Positions 12,996 to 25,600 of a stretch of DNA of 64,000 bases are shown here, piece by piece. Within the stretch, counting starts at the first letter, position 1. Every line of letters starts with the position of its first letter. The stretch spans positions 435,452-499,451 of the forward strand of contig JAQFVV010006621.1 in the NCBI GenBank assembly GCA_028023455.1, in the 5' to 3' direction. The position numbers and the translations under genes are program-made. Below the pieces are notes generated by a model, which saw only the letters and a program-made list of their open reading frames with translations, searched no databases and was not told the DNA's origin. The stretch comes from Epiperipatus broadwayi (lineage: Eukaryota > Onychophora > Udeonychophora > Euonychophora > Peripatidae).

Positions 12996-15300
12996 GAATG
13001 AGGATCTAATGAATAACATAAATAATGATGGCACACAAGAATTAATTCTTAAATCTGGCCACTAGAAGAAGAAGAGCGAAAGAGACAATGAGACATATTT
13101 AACAAAAGAATGCATATATATGTTAGAATGTATGGAAGTGGAGAGAAGATAATTTGAACTACATAAGTGACTTGAATAATAAAATATTTAATAAAACATT
13201 TAAAGAAATAGTAAATTAATTATATGTTTACTTGAATGTGCATGACAAGATAATCTACCCAGAGGTAGAGAGTTATATACAATTGATCATGCTATTAGGA
13301 TTCTATGCTTTTATAAATAAACAACATAATGTACATAAATGGGTATATTTAGTGGGTGAGATCAAGATGCCAATCATTTGATTACAAAACAAACTTGTAA
13401 CATATTTGAATTAACACTTTAGTGGCGGTTCTGAAAGGTGGTGATTAATGTACAAATTTCTGGAGTTCTAGGAATCATTATACATAAACTATTTTCATGC
13501 CATTTCAGTCATTAAAATCAATAAATATATTTTTAAAAAATGGTTTACTTATTACAGATAATATTTGTGAATATTTAATAAAATAACATATATTAAAATC
13601 AAGTTTATTTGCTTAGTCAACAAAATATTTTATTCATTCTTTAAATTAAAATTTAAAAAGAAAAAAACTCTTCACCTTTCTAACAGATGTGAGATAAATT
13701 GCGATAGTGGAATTTTTTTAAATAAGAATTAAAACAACATTATAAATTAAACCAATTATTACTATTGGAATGATATATATACACCTGGGTCTCATTTTAT
13801 GTGGTAGATAGATTCCTCAGAAAATGAGCACAAAAGAAATTGCACAAAAATAAATGTAACTTACCTTGAAAAATGGGGGATAGGGTCTGTAATTTTCAGA
13901 AATCAGCATAAAAGCAAAGAAACAAAAAAAATTACTTTAAAATTCACATTAAACAAAACTAGGAAATAAAGTATGACTAATAAAAAATTTTAACTATTTG
14001 AAAAAAAATAATACAAGACAAAGTTTTTTTTGCTTTTTTTATTAACTACAGTATTTAATTTTACATTTTTTCATACATATTTAAATCATTACCACTATTT
14101 GACAATATACGTTCGTTTGAGAACTAGTAAGAAATCAGATTCATGACTTAAGTACAATTAGTGCTACTTTCAGTCTTGTGCTGTGTTAATAGTTTTCTGT
14201 TTCTATATTTAAAAAATCAGATCACAACCAAAACAAAAAGATTATACATTATCATTAGAAAGATTATTGTCAGTTTATAAAATCAATAAAATCTTCATTA
14301 TTATTTATTTTAAAAATCTACAAAAATATTTATTTCTGTTAATATCTAACAAAATACATTTTAAAAGTTAAAAACTTTTGAATATTTATTGTGATAATTT
14401 TATATGTACATATAAATCTATTATTATTATTTACTCATTAATATAAGTAGATTATTTACATAGAAGCTAAGATTCTAAAACAGCTTCAGGCCATATTCAC
14501 ATTAGCTGCTAATATAACACTATATTTTTAAAAAAAAAAGTATCTCAAGTCAAAATAAGTTATTAATAATTTAAATTTCTTGATATCTAATAAATATAGT
14601 GAAATATGAAAGATATTAAGAAGAAACATGAATTGCATAACTTCAAAATGGCATTAAAATAATCTGCATAAAATGAGAGCCAGGTGTACAAACAAAGTGC
14701 AATTTTATTGTTACAGCATTGAAATGAAGTCATTAAATAAATAAAATTAATGATAATGGAAGGAACAGTGCTCATATGAAGGCAGAAGAATCTGAAGTGA
14801 TATCATGCTTCTAAACGAAGAAAACAAAGTGGCTAAGAGTCTTTTCATTCAAACTCAGTGTAGTCCTTAGGGTTCTCTGGTGCAACTGATGTGAGAGACC
14901 TGTTATACAAAAATGATTCGAAGAAGGTCAACTGTCTGCAGGATAGAGTGTGAAGAATGTCTATGGGTTCAAACTCATTGCAACCCTCCAAGCTAGAAAC
15001 ATGTAATATTAAAAAAACTAAGCCATATATCAGCAATGCAGCATAACACTATGTCTCTAATGACATGAAATGGAAGTTACTATTTTAAGTTACAGGAACC
15101 TCACTCAAATGCTATAATTTAGACAATTAATGCTATGCTATGTAATATATATAGGAAAGATTTTAATTCATACAAAATAGATTTTAACATTACTCCTCCT
15201 CCTTCCTTGCTATTTAACATATTGAAATCCCACCCTCAAAATTTTATAACTTTGGAATAATCAAGTCTTTGAAATATTAAGAGTAAAGCATTGTATTACA

Positions 15301-15302
<2 letters not shown>
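12996..15302. other. AT-rich non-coding stretch
   Basis: No coding signal. A moderately complex patch at about 14840-15010 contains a 63-codon minus-strand open frame without recognisable motif. A second unusual patch at about 13781-13910 (beginning near ACACCTGGGTCTCATTTTATG) could be repeat-derived, but I see no second copy in this window. Confidence 0.5.

Positions 15303-15382
<80 letters not shown>
15303..15382. repeat. (AT)n microsatellite
   Basis: About 80 bases of uninterrupted AT dinucleotides, passing into AAATAAAA. Confidence 0.97.
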
Positions 15383-15389
<7 letters not shown>

Positions 15390-16732
15390 AAAATAAAACA
15401 GTAACAATAAGAAATCACCTTTTCAGAATTAAGTGAGTGACATATAAAATATTTAATAGTGTTAATTTTTCAGTGATTTAAAAGTTATACATAATAATAC
15501 CTTTTGTTATGCATAAAGAAAATCATGAAACTAGGTTAACTTGAGAAACAATCTGGTGAGCATATTAATTAAGACTGTATGTAAATCTAATTCAAAAGGG
15601 AGAGGGGTATTAACCTTGATCCAAGGTGGTATAAATAAATAGGGGAAAATAACTTTATACATTAGGCTCACAAGATTGTTTAGATCAGAAACTTAAATTA
15701 ATAAAACATTTTAAAATTAAGAAAGGAACTGCACCAAGATTAAAGAAATAAAAGCATATGACAGACTTTACATATAAAAGAAAAATTATTAGTATAAGAG
15801 CAAATTTACATTAACAGTTAAAAACACATTTAATTTAACAATTTAAATAAGAAATCTGGATAGCTGAGGTTGAGATTAGTTTTAGAAGGAATTAGATGTA
15901 AATTTCATAGGCGGTTCTTAGGTTAATTACCTTGTTATATTAAAGAGGCCATTTTTACAGTTCAGCTCCAGCATGGCAAATTAGCAGGATTCCAATGAGT
16001 TCCAATGTAATAGCAAGTTTCCATCAGGCATTCCTCCATTCTTAGATCATGCTTTCTATCATTTTTGGGGCATCAGCAAGATGATTATTGGCAGTGAGGA
16101 GGCTGACCAGAAAAAGTGAAATAAGATGATTAGTTTGACTACTCATTGAATATTTTGAAAAATAAAGTAGCGTGGAGTATTTTTGTGACAGTTAATCTAC
16201 AAACTAGTTCTCTCCAGGTGGTCAAAAATTGGCTCATTATATACTGCCCTCAGATATTTGAGGAATGCTTTTAATATCCTATTTTTAATTTCATTCACAA
16301 TTACTATCTAGTAGAAATTTTCTCATTTCCTTCACCTATTGTTTTGGAGATGCAACCATTAGATAATTTGTCCAAATATATATATATTCAAATCTATTTC
16401 CAGATTAGAAATAGATTTCATAAAATGTTAATTGCAAAAGTAGAAATTCTTAATTTGATTTCCTTTTTTACTTTTAGTACAGTTTAATTAGACATTCTTT
16501 CCCAAAATTAGATAATGTAATATTTCGAACCTTTTAATTATTTTTGGACAATTAACAGTTGCATACTCCATCTTGTATTTTTAAAAGAAAAAAAAATACA
16601 GTTTTTTAAATAAAAAATTTAAATGAAAAATTTTAATTTTACAAACTTTAAAAAAAAAATATTTGTAAAATTAATATTGTGTTAGTAATTTTTCCTGTTA
16701 TATTAATACATCTGACTTTTTTATTATTATTA
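15383..16732. other. AT-rich non-coding stretch
   Basis: No gene is recognised. A less AT-rich patch at about 15890-16110 has no identifiable motif, and the stretch ends at the microsatellite duplication beginning at 16733. Confidence 0.55.
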
Positions 16733-16828
16733 CTATATATATATATATATATATATTGAGCCGCACCTAATATGTTTTGATATATATATATATATATATA
16801 TATTGAGCCGCACCTAATATGTTTTGAT
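16733..16828. repeat. Tandem duplication of (AT)n plus a 25-base unique segment
   Basis: Two copies of an (AT)n run each followed by TGAGCCGCACCTAATATG and TTTTGA, at 16733-16780 and 16781-16827. The unique segments are identical between copies, so the duplication is recent. Confidence 0.95.
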
Positions 16829-17241
16829 TTTAATAAGAAGAATTAATAATAAATAATAGTAAAAATATTAAAAGCTAAACTTTATAACTTTTTAGGTGCA
16901 CATCTCAAACATATATATAAAATAGATATACATGAATATAGGAGCAGGATGGAACATAAGGTTTATACCTGGGTTAGTAACTTGAAAAGTATAAAGAACC
17001 ATGAAGCTCAATCATTAATTAGGATTGGCTGCTTCAATATTTCTGAATTAAAACTTTTATAGATATTCTGTGTTTATTTAAAATAACTTTAAAATTTACA
17101 AAAAAAGAAGAATCACATGTATATGTGCACTTACACTCCCTGATAATTAAATGAGTAAACAGATTGGTTTGAACTTCTGGTTTAAGGTTACTAATATCAC
17201 CAGACAGAGAAGCAAAATATGTATGACAGATTTTATCTCTT

Positions 17242-17242
<1 letters not shown>

Positions 17243-17272
<30 letters not shown>
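17243..17272. repeat. (AT)n microsatellite
   Basis: About 30 bases of AT dinucleotides directly followed by TTGTGACCTCCTC. The open frame reading out of this tract on the minus strand is partly a run of I-Y codons from the repeat. Confidence 0.95.
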
Positions 17273-17273
<1 letters not shown>

Positions 17274-17276
<3 letters not shown>

Positions 17277-20200
17277 GACCTCCTCTTCGGATCATCAACT
17301 AATCTAAACTCATGTTTGGCACTATAATCCACCTTTATGATCTGCCCTTTTAATGCTGGAATCATATATATAAATCTGGATGCACATTTCATGGCACCAG
17401 ATCCACCCTTTGTAACCTATCATACTCTCATTATCAAGACTATAAACATAAAGAAACAAAAAGATTAAACTAACAAAATGATTCCTGTATTGAATAAAAC
17501 TAGCATGAAACTATAGATCTAAAGAAGATCACAAGGTGATTAATAAAGATAATAATATCTGGTCAAACCAGCTTTAAAATCCTCACAAACAAAAGGTGAT
17601 TAGTTAAAAATGGATAATCAGCAAACTACTAAATAACTAATAATTATATCTCTGGAATTATTATGAAATTAAACTTATAAATAAAATGATAAGTAAATGG
17701 ATGATGGAAAGAAGTAATAATTAAATAGTGGAATGAAATGAGTCTAATAATGAAGAGAAAAGAATGAAGATGTATGAGAATAATGAATAATTAAGATGAT
17801 GATAGAATAAAAGTTAATGAATAGTTAAGATGATAAAAGAATAAAAGTTAATGTATGATTAATCAATTATGATAATAAATTAATATCAAATGAGAATGAA
17901 TAAATACAAGAACAATCAAGATGAAATTGAAGAACAATGTTAATGATGGAGACTGAAATCTTAAACTATAAACCAACATGGTATTAAATGGTAAAAAGAT
18001 AAGCTAAATAAAAATAGGGATTTCAAGCTTGACACAACCAGAGTATTTATCATAAAGTCAAAACAAGTTATGCATGTTATGACAAAAGAAGTAATTTACA
18101 TCTTAAAGTTTAGTTGACTTTCATAAAATAGTGAAAGTAATCTACCCTTAAGTCGAACTATAATGAATAACTATCTATAAAAGTTACTACAAATTCAAAT
18201 TCTACCATTGAAATTTATAGTTTTTCTCAGGGTTCAAACACTCAAAGATCATTCTCTAAAATATACTTGGGTCAGTGAGAGGGATTTTACCACTACCCAA
18301 ATAGAATGCACAAAACAGCTCTCAATATAAACTCAAATTAACAACTATATTTAGCAGTTACATATAAACTTTATGAACTAAATAACTCTTATAACTTTAA
18401 TATTTAAAAAATAGGAATAACTTTTTAATAACTAAACATAATAACTTACCAAATTCCCTTTCTTAAATAATTCTAAACCATGTAATCAAGATCAGTGAAT
18501 GATAGCTCTGTGAATTTAACTAAATCAATTGAATCCATATTATGTTTATCTTTTAATATATTGCTTAAAATAATCTGTACTCTAGGTTAATAATATTTAA
18601 TTATTATGTGATGATGCATTAAATGTACTCTTAAGTGATAAGGCTTAACAAAATTATTTTGGTTAACCAATAGTTAAATGTACTATATTGGTTGATGATG
18701 ATTTCAATATATAATCTTCTGATATGTTGCTAGCAATAACAATAATGTCTATATGGTGATTAGCAATAAGAATACAGGCAACTAAATAAATTTTTAAACA
18801 CAACAAACTTTATTTACAATATTTACAAATTTCAATTCAGAGACATTGTATGAAATAAAACCAATACATCAAACTAAACTGAGGAATAGAAAAATACTTG
18901 GTAGCCCATCGACCATATTCTTAATCAATACGACCAACTTATACAATGATATTCAGAGTATCACTTATTACTGTTTAGCCTATCTTAAAGAATAAAATAA
19001 TGAGACCTTATTTAAGCTAAACTTGCACTTAAATTACAAAAACAATAGTGTATTGAGGACTTTAGGGTATGCATAAATTTTAAACTTAGAATTCAAAGGT
19101 TATAAAGTAGTGCATTACACCAAAGCCATTTCTTTTATCATAATATGATAAGGACAATTATCACATTCTGCACAATTAATAACTGATTAAAATTTAAGAT
19201 GACTAGGTTTGGTGTATTAGAGTAGGAACAGACATCAAAAGTCAAATAGACACATGTCACTAAAATGTTATCTATGTCCACAACCTAATCATTAAATAGT
19301 TAACTGATCTTACCAATCCATTGGCAAATCACTACTTAATGAAGATAAATCCACACTGCCCACATGCATCTTTTGCTCTTACATCTATAAGTTCTACAAT
19401 TACAAGTAGGTTTTTGGTTTGGTCTATCTATACACTGATGAAGATCCTACAACATCATAAAACACTATTATAATTAGGCAAACACTATATCTAGATCACT
19501 GTTTCTTAATCTAACATCATCTTATCCTTGATATTTGATTTTGAAATACAAAACTTCACCATACATAGTGGAAAAACTAACTCTATATCATCATGAGGGA
19601 TCTAACAATAAAGGGAGGCTCTATAAAACAACAAGTCAGTTGTATAATAATATGGCTATATCTCATACCTCTCTATGAGTATACACATATGAGTTTACTT
19701 TCATCACAGGAGAATAGAGTTCAAACCATGGATATCCTCTTTTGGGATTAATTATGCTAACCATGCATTAATTATTACTCAGCCTCTACCCTACTATCCT
19801 CTCATGGATTTAGCAATGGGTGATTCTCCATCAGCCCATGCTCAATATTATTAATAATATTATTTTATTTGATGCCACAGTAGGTGGCACTTACTTATCA
19901 ACTAAAAAAAACTATCACAAATCATTCTCAATATTATATAGCAAGGCAAAATAACACCAACAATACAAGTGGAAATATACATATTCCATTTCACAATGCA
20001 GAACTGTTAATGTATTAATAGACAAACCAAAATATATGTCAAATGATCATTAATTATTTTAAAATGACAATTATACCTTTGTTAGAGTGAACACAATGCA
20101 CGTAAACAATAAAGATCAACCTGCATTCGTATAAGTGGACAAGGTCATTCCTATGCAAAATTAAGAAATGAAAAAGGGCTTAGATCGATTTTTCTTTTAT

Positions 20201-22410
20201 ATAAGAAAATAATTGGTCTGTAGTATATCTTTGACAAAATATCTGTTTGTTCACCTTTAATAAAATATTAAAATCTGTTTTAAAAAAAATATGAGAAACA
20301 AATCTCTCTTCCTCTCTATCTAGATGAACGATATATATAATATCATGTTTTCCCTTAATTGGAAAAATAAAAATAAGTGTAATAGAGGTATATATTTTAC
20401 AGATCTTTTTCTCTTTAACTCAATATATATTTTATACTACAATAAAACACATATGTTTAAAAACAAAATTCCCAAATAACACATGATGTAAGTATTATAA
20501 ACTAACATAGCAATAATAAAAAAAAATAAAAGAACATTTTCTTCCATTAAATTTTATCCTATTCATTCGAATTATTTCATCTTTGTGAGTTAAAATGATA
20601 AGAACTGATATTATGATGAGTAAACACTCCCAAATAATGCATATATATACTTTATTATTATCCTATTTGATCCTAAATAAGACATTATTTAAGTACTTTT
20701 CCAAAGGCAATAAAATTATTTAATGGTTTATTTGTCGATGTTAATATAGTGAAATTAAATTTCCAATGTTTCAAGTGTAGTATAATTAAAATCAGTTTAT
20801 CCACTTTTCTCTAGATAATTTTCCTTAATAACTTTATAGGTTATTATAATCTTCAAAACAAACTTTTAAAATACATTTATTGATTTATTCGATATTAACA
20901 TAGTGAGACAAGATGTAAATGTTTCAAGTGGAGTATAACTAAAATTGGTTTATTTTCATTTTAATCCAGATAATTTTCTTTGAAAATGACTTAGAATTTT
21001 ATTAAAATTAACATATTAAACTTTTTAAAATTATTTATTGATTTTATTCTTTCTTCTGCGGTAATATTTGTAACACTTTAAGTAATTGGGACATTTATCA
21101 GATTTTTTTTTAATCTTATTTATACATTTTGCACAGTTAAAATTTTAAAAGTAAATATTTATCTAATTACATTTCCATTGGTAAGGTAATAACTGTTTAA
21201 CAGTACTAAGATGAATTTATCCAATTACAAATACGATATCCTTAGCATTTTGAATTAATCTGTAATTGTTCATTTCTATCATGACACACATTCGTGCTAA
21301 AAAACAAAATTTCCAGATGAGTTTTTATTTCTTAATAAGAATAAACAATAAATTTATACATTTTCTTTTTACTTTATTAAACTTTAGATGATTTCAAACA
21401 TGACTTTTTGATTTATTTACTATATATATCATAATACTTTTCTTCAAAATTATCTTGAATTATTTTTTTCTTGAGATTTTAATTTACAAGCACAATATTG
21501 TTCTGCTGGATAATAAGAGTGGTGCAAAATACAAACAAACATTATCAGTTCTTTATTTTAACGTAAATAATTTGTGCATCATTTTTAAAGAAGAGATTTT
21601 AAAAATATGAACAAAATAAAAGCAAAAGCTTACTTTTTCTTGAATTTTTCTGGGTTTGAAGCAATATTTATGGGAGTAAGTTATGATGCACAGGATTTCC
21701 ATTTCCTTTTCAGTATAACTTTTAAGAACCATCAATCAATGGGAAATGGTGTTTAAAATGATAGCAAGGTTTGAAGATTTCTATTCCATTATTTTAGATA
21801 ACAATATATTATAATCCTTACTCAATTAAATTCCAAATTTTTCTGATTTTTAGCTTTTTTTTCCTCCTTATTTTAGAAGATTAGAGTTGAAGTCTGTTGT
21901 TGTTTAGTTCTCTTTTTCTTAATCACCCCCCTACAACTTTGTTAAATAATATATATCTTTTATTACAATGCATTGTGGTGCTAAATAAACCAATAACCTT
22001 AGTGTGAATATATTAATATTACCCCCTCTACCTTTATTTTAAACAACTACTCATAATATGCAAGGCAGATCTGGATTCACTACAAAAAAAATATGCTTAA
22101 GAATTAACTGTAACGATTCATTTTACAGGATTTACAAATTTAATTTATTTACTAATTTATTTCAATTATTATTCAACAATAATAAAATAGCAATATATTT
22201 ATCTCCCAATTAATAACAATATTTTTAAATTGTTATTTTATCCCTAGATTCAAACCTACACTGGGTTTGAAATCTCCTCCCCTCAAGCAGATTACCTAGT
22301 GCATCCAAAACAGTCTTTATTTTAAGGCCACTTTCTTAAGATTTTAATGCTAAATATATCACCATTTAAAATTTTGGATTATTTAATACAAGGACCTCAA
22401 TAAAAGCTCA
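17274..22410. other. Long non-coding stretch, no gene recognised
   Basis: About 5.1 kb without coding signal. At about 17640-17960 it is strongly purine-rich (A, G and T with little C), including an imperfect tandem pair of about 33 bases at 17797-17866 built on GATAAAAGAATAAAAGTTAA. The 17282-17395 end can be read on the minus strand as a 37-residue open peptide containing IPALKGQIIKVDY, with no family match I can name. Microsatellites bound both ends, at 17243-17272 and 22413-22455. Confidence 0.5.
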
Positions 22411-22412
22411 CA

Positions 22413-22455
22413 ATATATATATATAAGAGAGAGACAGAGAGAGAGAGAAAGAAAG
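22413..22455. repeat. Compound microsatellite (AT)n(GA)n
   Basis: AT dinucleotides pass into a GAGAGA-type run with a GACA interruption and end in GAAAGAAAG. The GA part is a polypurine tract. Confidence 0.92.
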
Positions 22456-22857
22456 ATTAAATAACAATGTTTCTATATATGTAATTTGGATGGAATCAAA
22501 CTAAATGTTGCATGTGTTATAAAGTCAGCACTCCCAATCAATAAATATTTTTAAAATAAGGAGTCACCCATATTTGGAGCTTATTTTTAAATAATTCAAC
22601 ATTCACTGACAATGCTAAAAATGGTGTGTGACTTTGTTAAATTTCCAAGATCTTTAAATCAACTTACTATTAGTACATGTTCAAAAAATAAATTCCAGGA
22701 AAAGAAAGTATCTTATGTTTAATGTCCTGTGGTGGAATATTATTGTATTAAACAATCAAATGTTAAAATCATCTAATATCTATAAAGATTCAAATGATAA
22801 ATCCAAGGAAGAGACAGCATCTCATTTTAATGTCCTGCAATAATGAATTAGTTTAAA

Positions 22858-23025
22858 TATAAAATACTGAAATACAAGTTTTTTGTATATACTTAACCTA
22901 GATGTAATTAAAGGAGATATGACCAGAACTTTAATCTCACTACAGTCATCCACTCTATCCAATATAACCAATGCACATAATCACACATATATGAAAAAGA
23001 TAAATGATCTCCAATATATGTTCAG
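22858..23025 (+). repeat. Family F repeat, 3' part of one unit
   Basis: Carries the family F landmarks from the GAAATACAAG block, through CTAGATGTAATTAAAGGAGA and the TCTATCCAATATAACCAATG block, to GATAAATGATCTCCAATATA, in the same order as 32035-32190. The first half of the unit is missing. Confidence 0.75.
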
Positions 23026-24830
23026 ATGGTATTTTTTCCAATCTCATATATATATAATTTAATAAAATCATCCATAGTTTATAATAAGAATCTAAAATAA
23101 TATATTATCTTTATTAAATCAGTTAGTTTTTTTATCTCAAAGATAACAGAATTTTTTTGATAGATTTTTTTTTAATTTATTAAAATTAATTATAACTCAA
23201 GATAAAATAGTAACTTGAGACATATGTTATTTTTCTTAAAAGTTTTTTTTTTGATTCTTGGAAAAACATGGGTTGGGGAAATATTAAAGAAATTTGCAAT
23301 TAGCTCTATTGTTGAAACTCAAAATACAAAATATATTTGTAATTTCAAATATTGTTAAAGTCTATCAGTTGTATATTGCACAAATTGATCAAGAACTTTT
23401 TTGTTAATTAAAAATTCTACAGGAATAAAAAATATGGAATATGTAAATGACAAAATGTAGCTAAAAATAAATCAAAAATTGTAAATTCTGTTCACAGAAA
23501 AACATATAAATTGTGTTCTTCTTTTGTTTAGATTATTAAGGACTTTTTCATTAAAAGTGTAATATACATTACTATGAAAATATTCTTCAGCTAAAGGACA
23601 TCAAGGACTTCCCTCCCAGGGAAAACCATCTCCCAGTCATATCTGGAGGTGTCTAAGAGTATTACAATTAGGATGAAGCCAGCTAGCTAGCCGAGAATGT
23701 GTTCAGGAGCCAGAAAAATAAAAAATATTTATACTACCAGTTATGAGCTAAGATCACCCATGAACAGTACCATCTTGATGAAAGTTTAAACCACTGATCA
23801 ATCAGGGTAAATATAAACTGTTGCTTAAGTGAATTTTTATTCTAATTAGCATGATAGCAACTTAGACTTAATCAATTGAGTCTACTGTACATTAAAAGTT
23901 TCAACAAAAGAGTGTCAGATTTTTAATAAGGGTTTATCATATCATTTTGATGACATTGAAAAAATGGAGGGTGTGGTGTTATATTACTTACTTTTATTCA
24001 TTTATTTATGTATATTTTTAATTCATTTTTATTGTACTCAAATGTTTGTATAGGTTAGATTCCCAAAATGTTGCCTCTCAGTCTTGAAAGGCAGAGAGGT
24101 GATGGGGGATAATGATCAGTTAAAAATTTATCTTTTAAGCAAACACCTGGAAACTTATGCCAAAATCAGTAGTACACAAAAGTAAAAGTTGAGAGTCATA
24201 AGCAAACAACTGGAAACTTAAGCCATCTATTAATGATAGGAATAAAATTATTTAACATGTGAACATAGAGGGTTGGAGTGGAGTGCAGTACAGCTCACTC
24301 TAATAGTATCTTGTCTTAAAGTTTTCTCCTATTTGCACAGAGTCACCATAATAAATTTGAGCCATTGTCATTCATATTATTTGTGGTGGTGCATTTCCTT
24401 CAGCAATAGGTATAAAATGTTAAATATTGGACCATTATTAAAATGATAATGATGGAGTTAAAATTTATGCTCATATTCTGTTTTAAAAATAGATCGAGTC
24501 AGTTTGGAGTGCTATGAAGGCAGAATTGAAAATAGAGTTAGTAATGAAACATAGTATAATAAATATTATTAAAGCCATATTTAAGTGTCTTTGTTATTAA
24601 CTTAATTACAGAATTAACAGCTATTGTGTCCTCTGAGAACATAAATTATAATTATTAGAATCCACATTAGATTAAGCCTTGAAATTGTTATAGGACTCCC
24701 ATTAACACCATGATTGTTGAAGGATCTTCTTGATTTAGTGCAAGGTTATATGTTAGTGGTCCCCTCATACCAGTTACCATAATATTGATAATCGGGATTT
24801 TGTGGACATAATGACATTTTGTAGTGACAC
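23026..24830. other. Non-coding stretch
   Basis: No coding signal. A more complex patch at about 23590-23780 contains GCCAGCTAGCTAGCC but matches nothing else here. A short direct repeat pair at about 24135-24226 is listed separately. Confidence 0.5.
24135..24226. repeat. Imperfect direct repeat, 25-base motif 65 bases apart
   Basis: AAGCAAACACCTGGAAACTT near 24137 recurs as AAGCAAACAACTGGAAACTT near 24202, each followed by a similar ATGCC/AAGCC ending. This is a local duplication with a few substitutions. Confidence 0.7.
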
Positions 24831-25277
24831 AATATATTTCATGCTATATCAGCACTCATCACTTGATGCTTGGTTTTTATTAAGATAGCAAGTGTATGCA
24901 CTTTATTGGACAGACTTCAATCTTCTTGACTTTCCAGCTCTTCAGCTATCCATATCACTGAAGATACGATAATAGAATGTTAATAGCCCTTCATTATGTC
25001 TATATTACAGTCATACATATGTTAACCTTGAGTTAATCTGATCCCTCATATGTAGGACTCTAAAATGACCACTTAAATTTACAGACATGGAATGGGCAGA
25101 ATGCAGGCTAAATCTGTAATATTGAAATACAAGTATAGTGTATATACTTACCCTAGGTGTAATTAAAAGGGATTTGAACACAAACATTTATGCTTTTTAT
25201 AGTCATTCATTCTATCTTATATAACTGATATACATGATCACATATGTCTGAAAATGATAAATGATATCCAATATATT
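24831..25277 (+). repeat. Family F repeat, one nearly complete unit
   Basis: A single unit of about 447 bases running from AATATATTTCATGCT through AAGATAGCAAG, ATTGGACAGACTTCAATC, ATATCACTGAAGATACGATA, the TGATCCCTCATATGTAG block and AATATTGAAATACAAGTATA to GATAAATGATATCCAATATA. It belongs to the same sub-family as the units beside the LTR element. A GGGATTTGAACAC segment near 25170 resembles a degraded B box. No tandem or inverted partner is adjacent. Confidence 0.8.
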
Positions 25278-25375
25278 GTAATGGTGAGGATGAGCTGACA
25301 ACCACATAAATCACCATCAGGCGACTTAAATCATCACCAGGTGACTCAACCTACATACTACTTAATTTTTTTTAG

Positions 25376-25394
25376 GCTCAGTGATCAGGAAGAG
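25376..25394 (+). other. Possible 19-base micro-exon
   Basis: A polypyrimidine tract ending in an AG acceptor (TTAATTTTTTTTAG) is followed 19 bases later by AGAG|GTAAGA, a very good 5' splice-site match. The 19 bases between would be a micro-exon that shifts frame, because 19 is not a multiple of three. No other exon is recognised near it. In DNA this AT-rich such pairs occur by chance, so confidence is low. Confidence 0.15.
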
Positions 25395-25600
25395 GTAAGA
25401 GACCCATAAAACTAAATTATTAACTATATGACTTCATTGTGGCAATCAAGACCCCCAATGTAATGTATATATAAAATACAAACACTTTATTAGTAAGAAA
25501 GTTACAAATAAATAAAGAAATGACTACCACTAATAATTTGGTTGCTACACTTATAAGATAATGGAATTACATTAATTGTAAAAGTTTCATATATATATAT

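Noticed and set aside
17274-22415. TGTGA...TCACA ends, both next to AT repeats, as a possible 5.1-kb LTR element
   Set aside because: Only five matching bases, no internal direct repeats and no gag or pol motif; likely chance.
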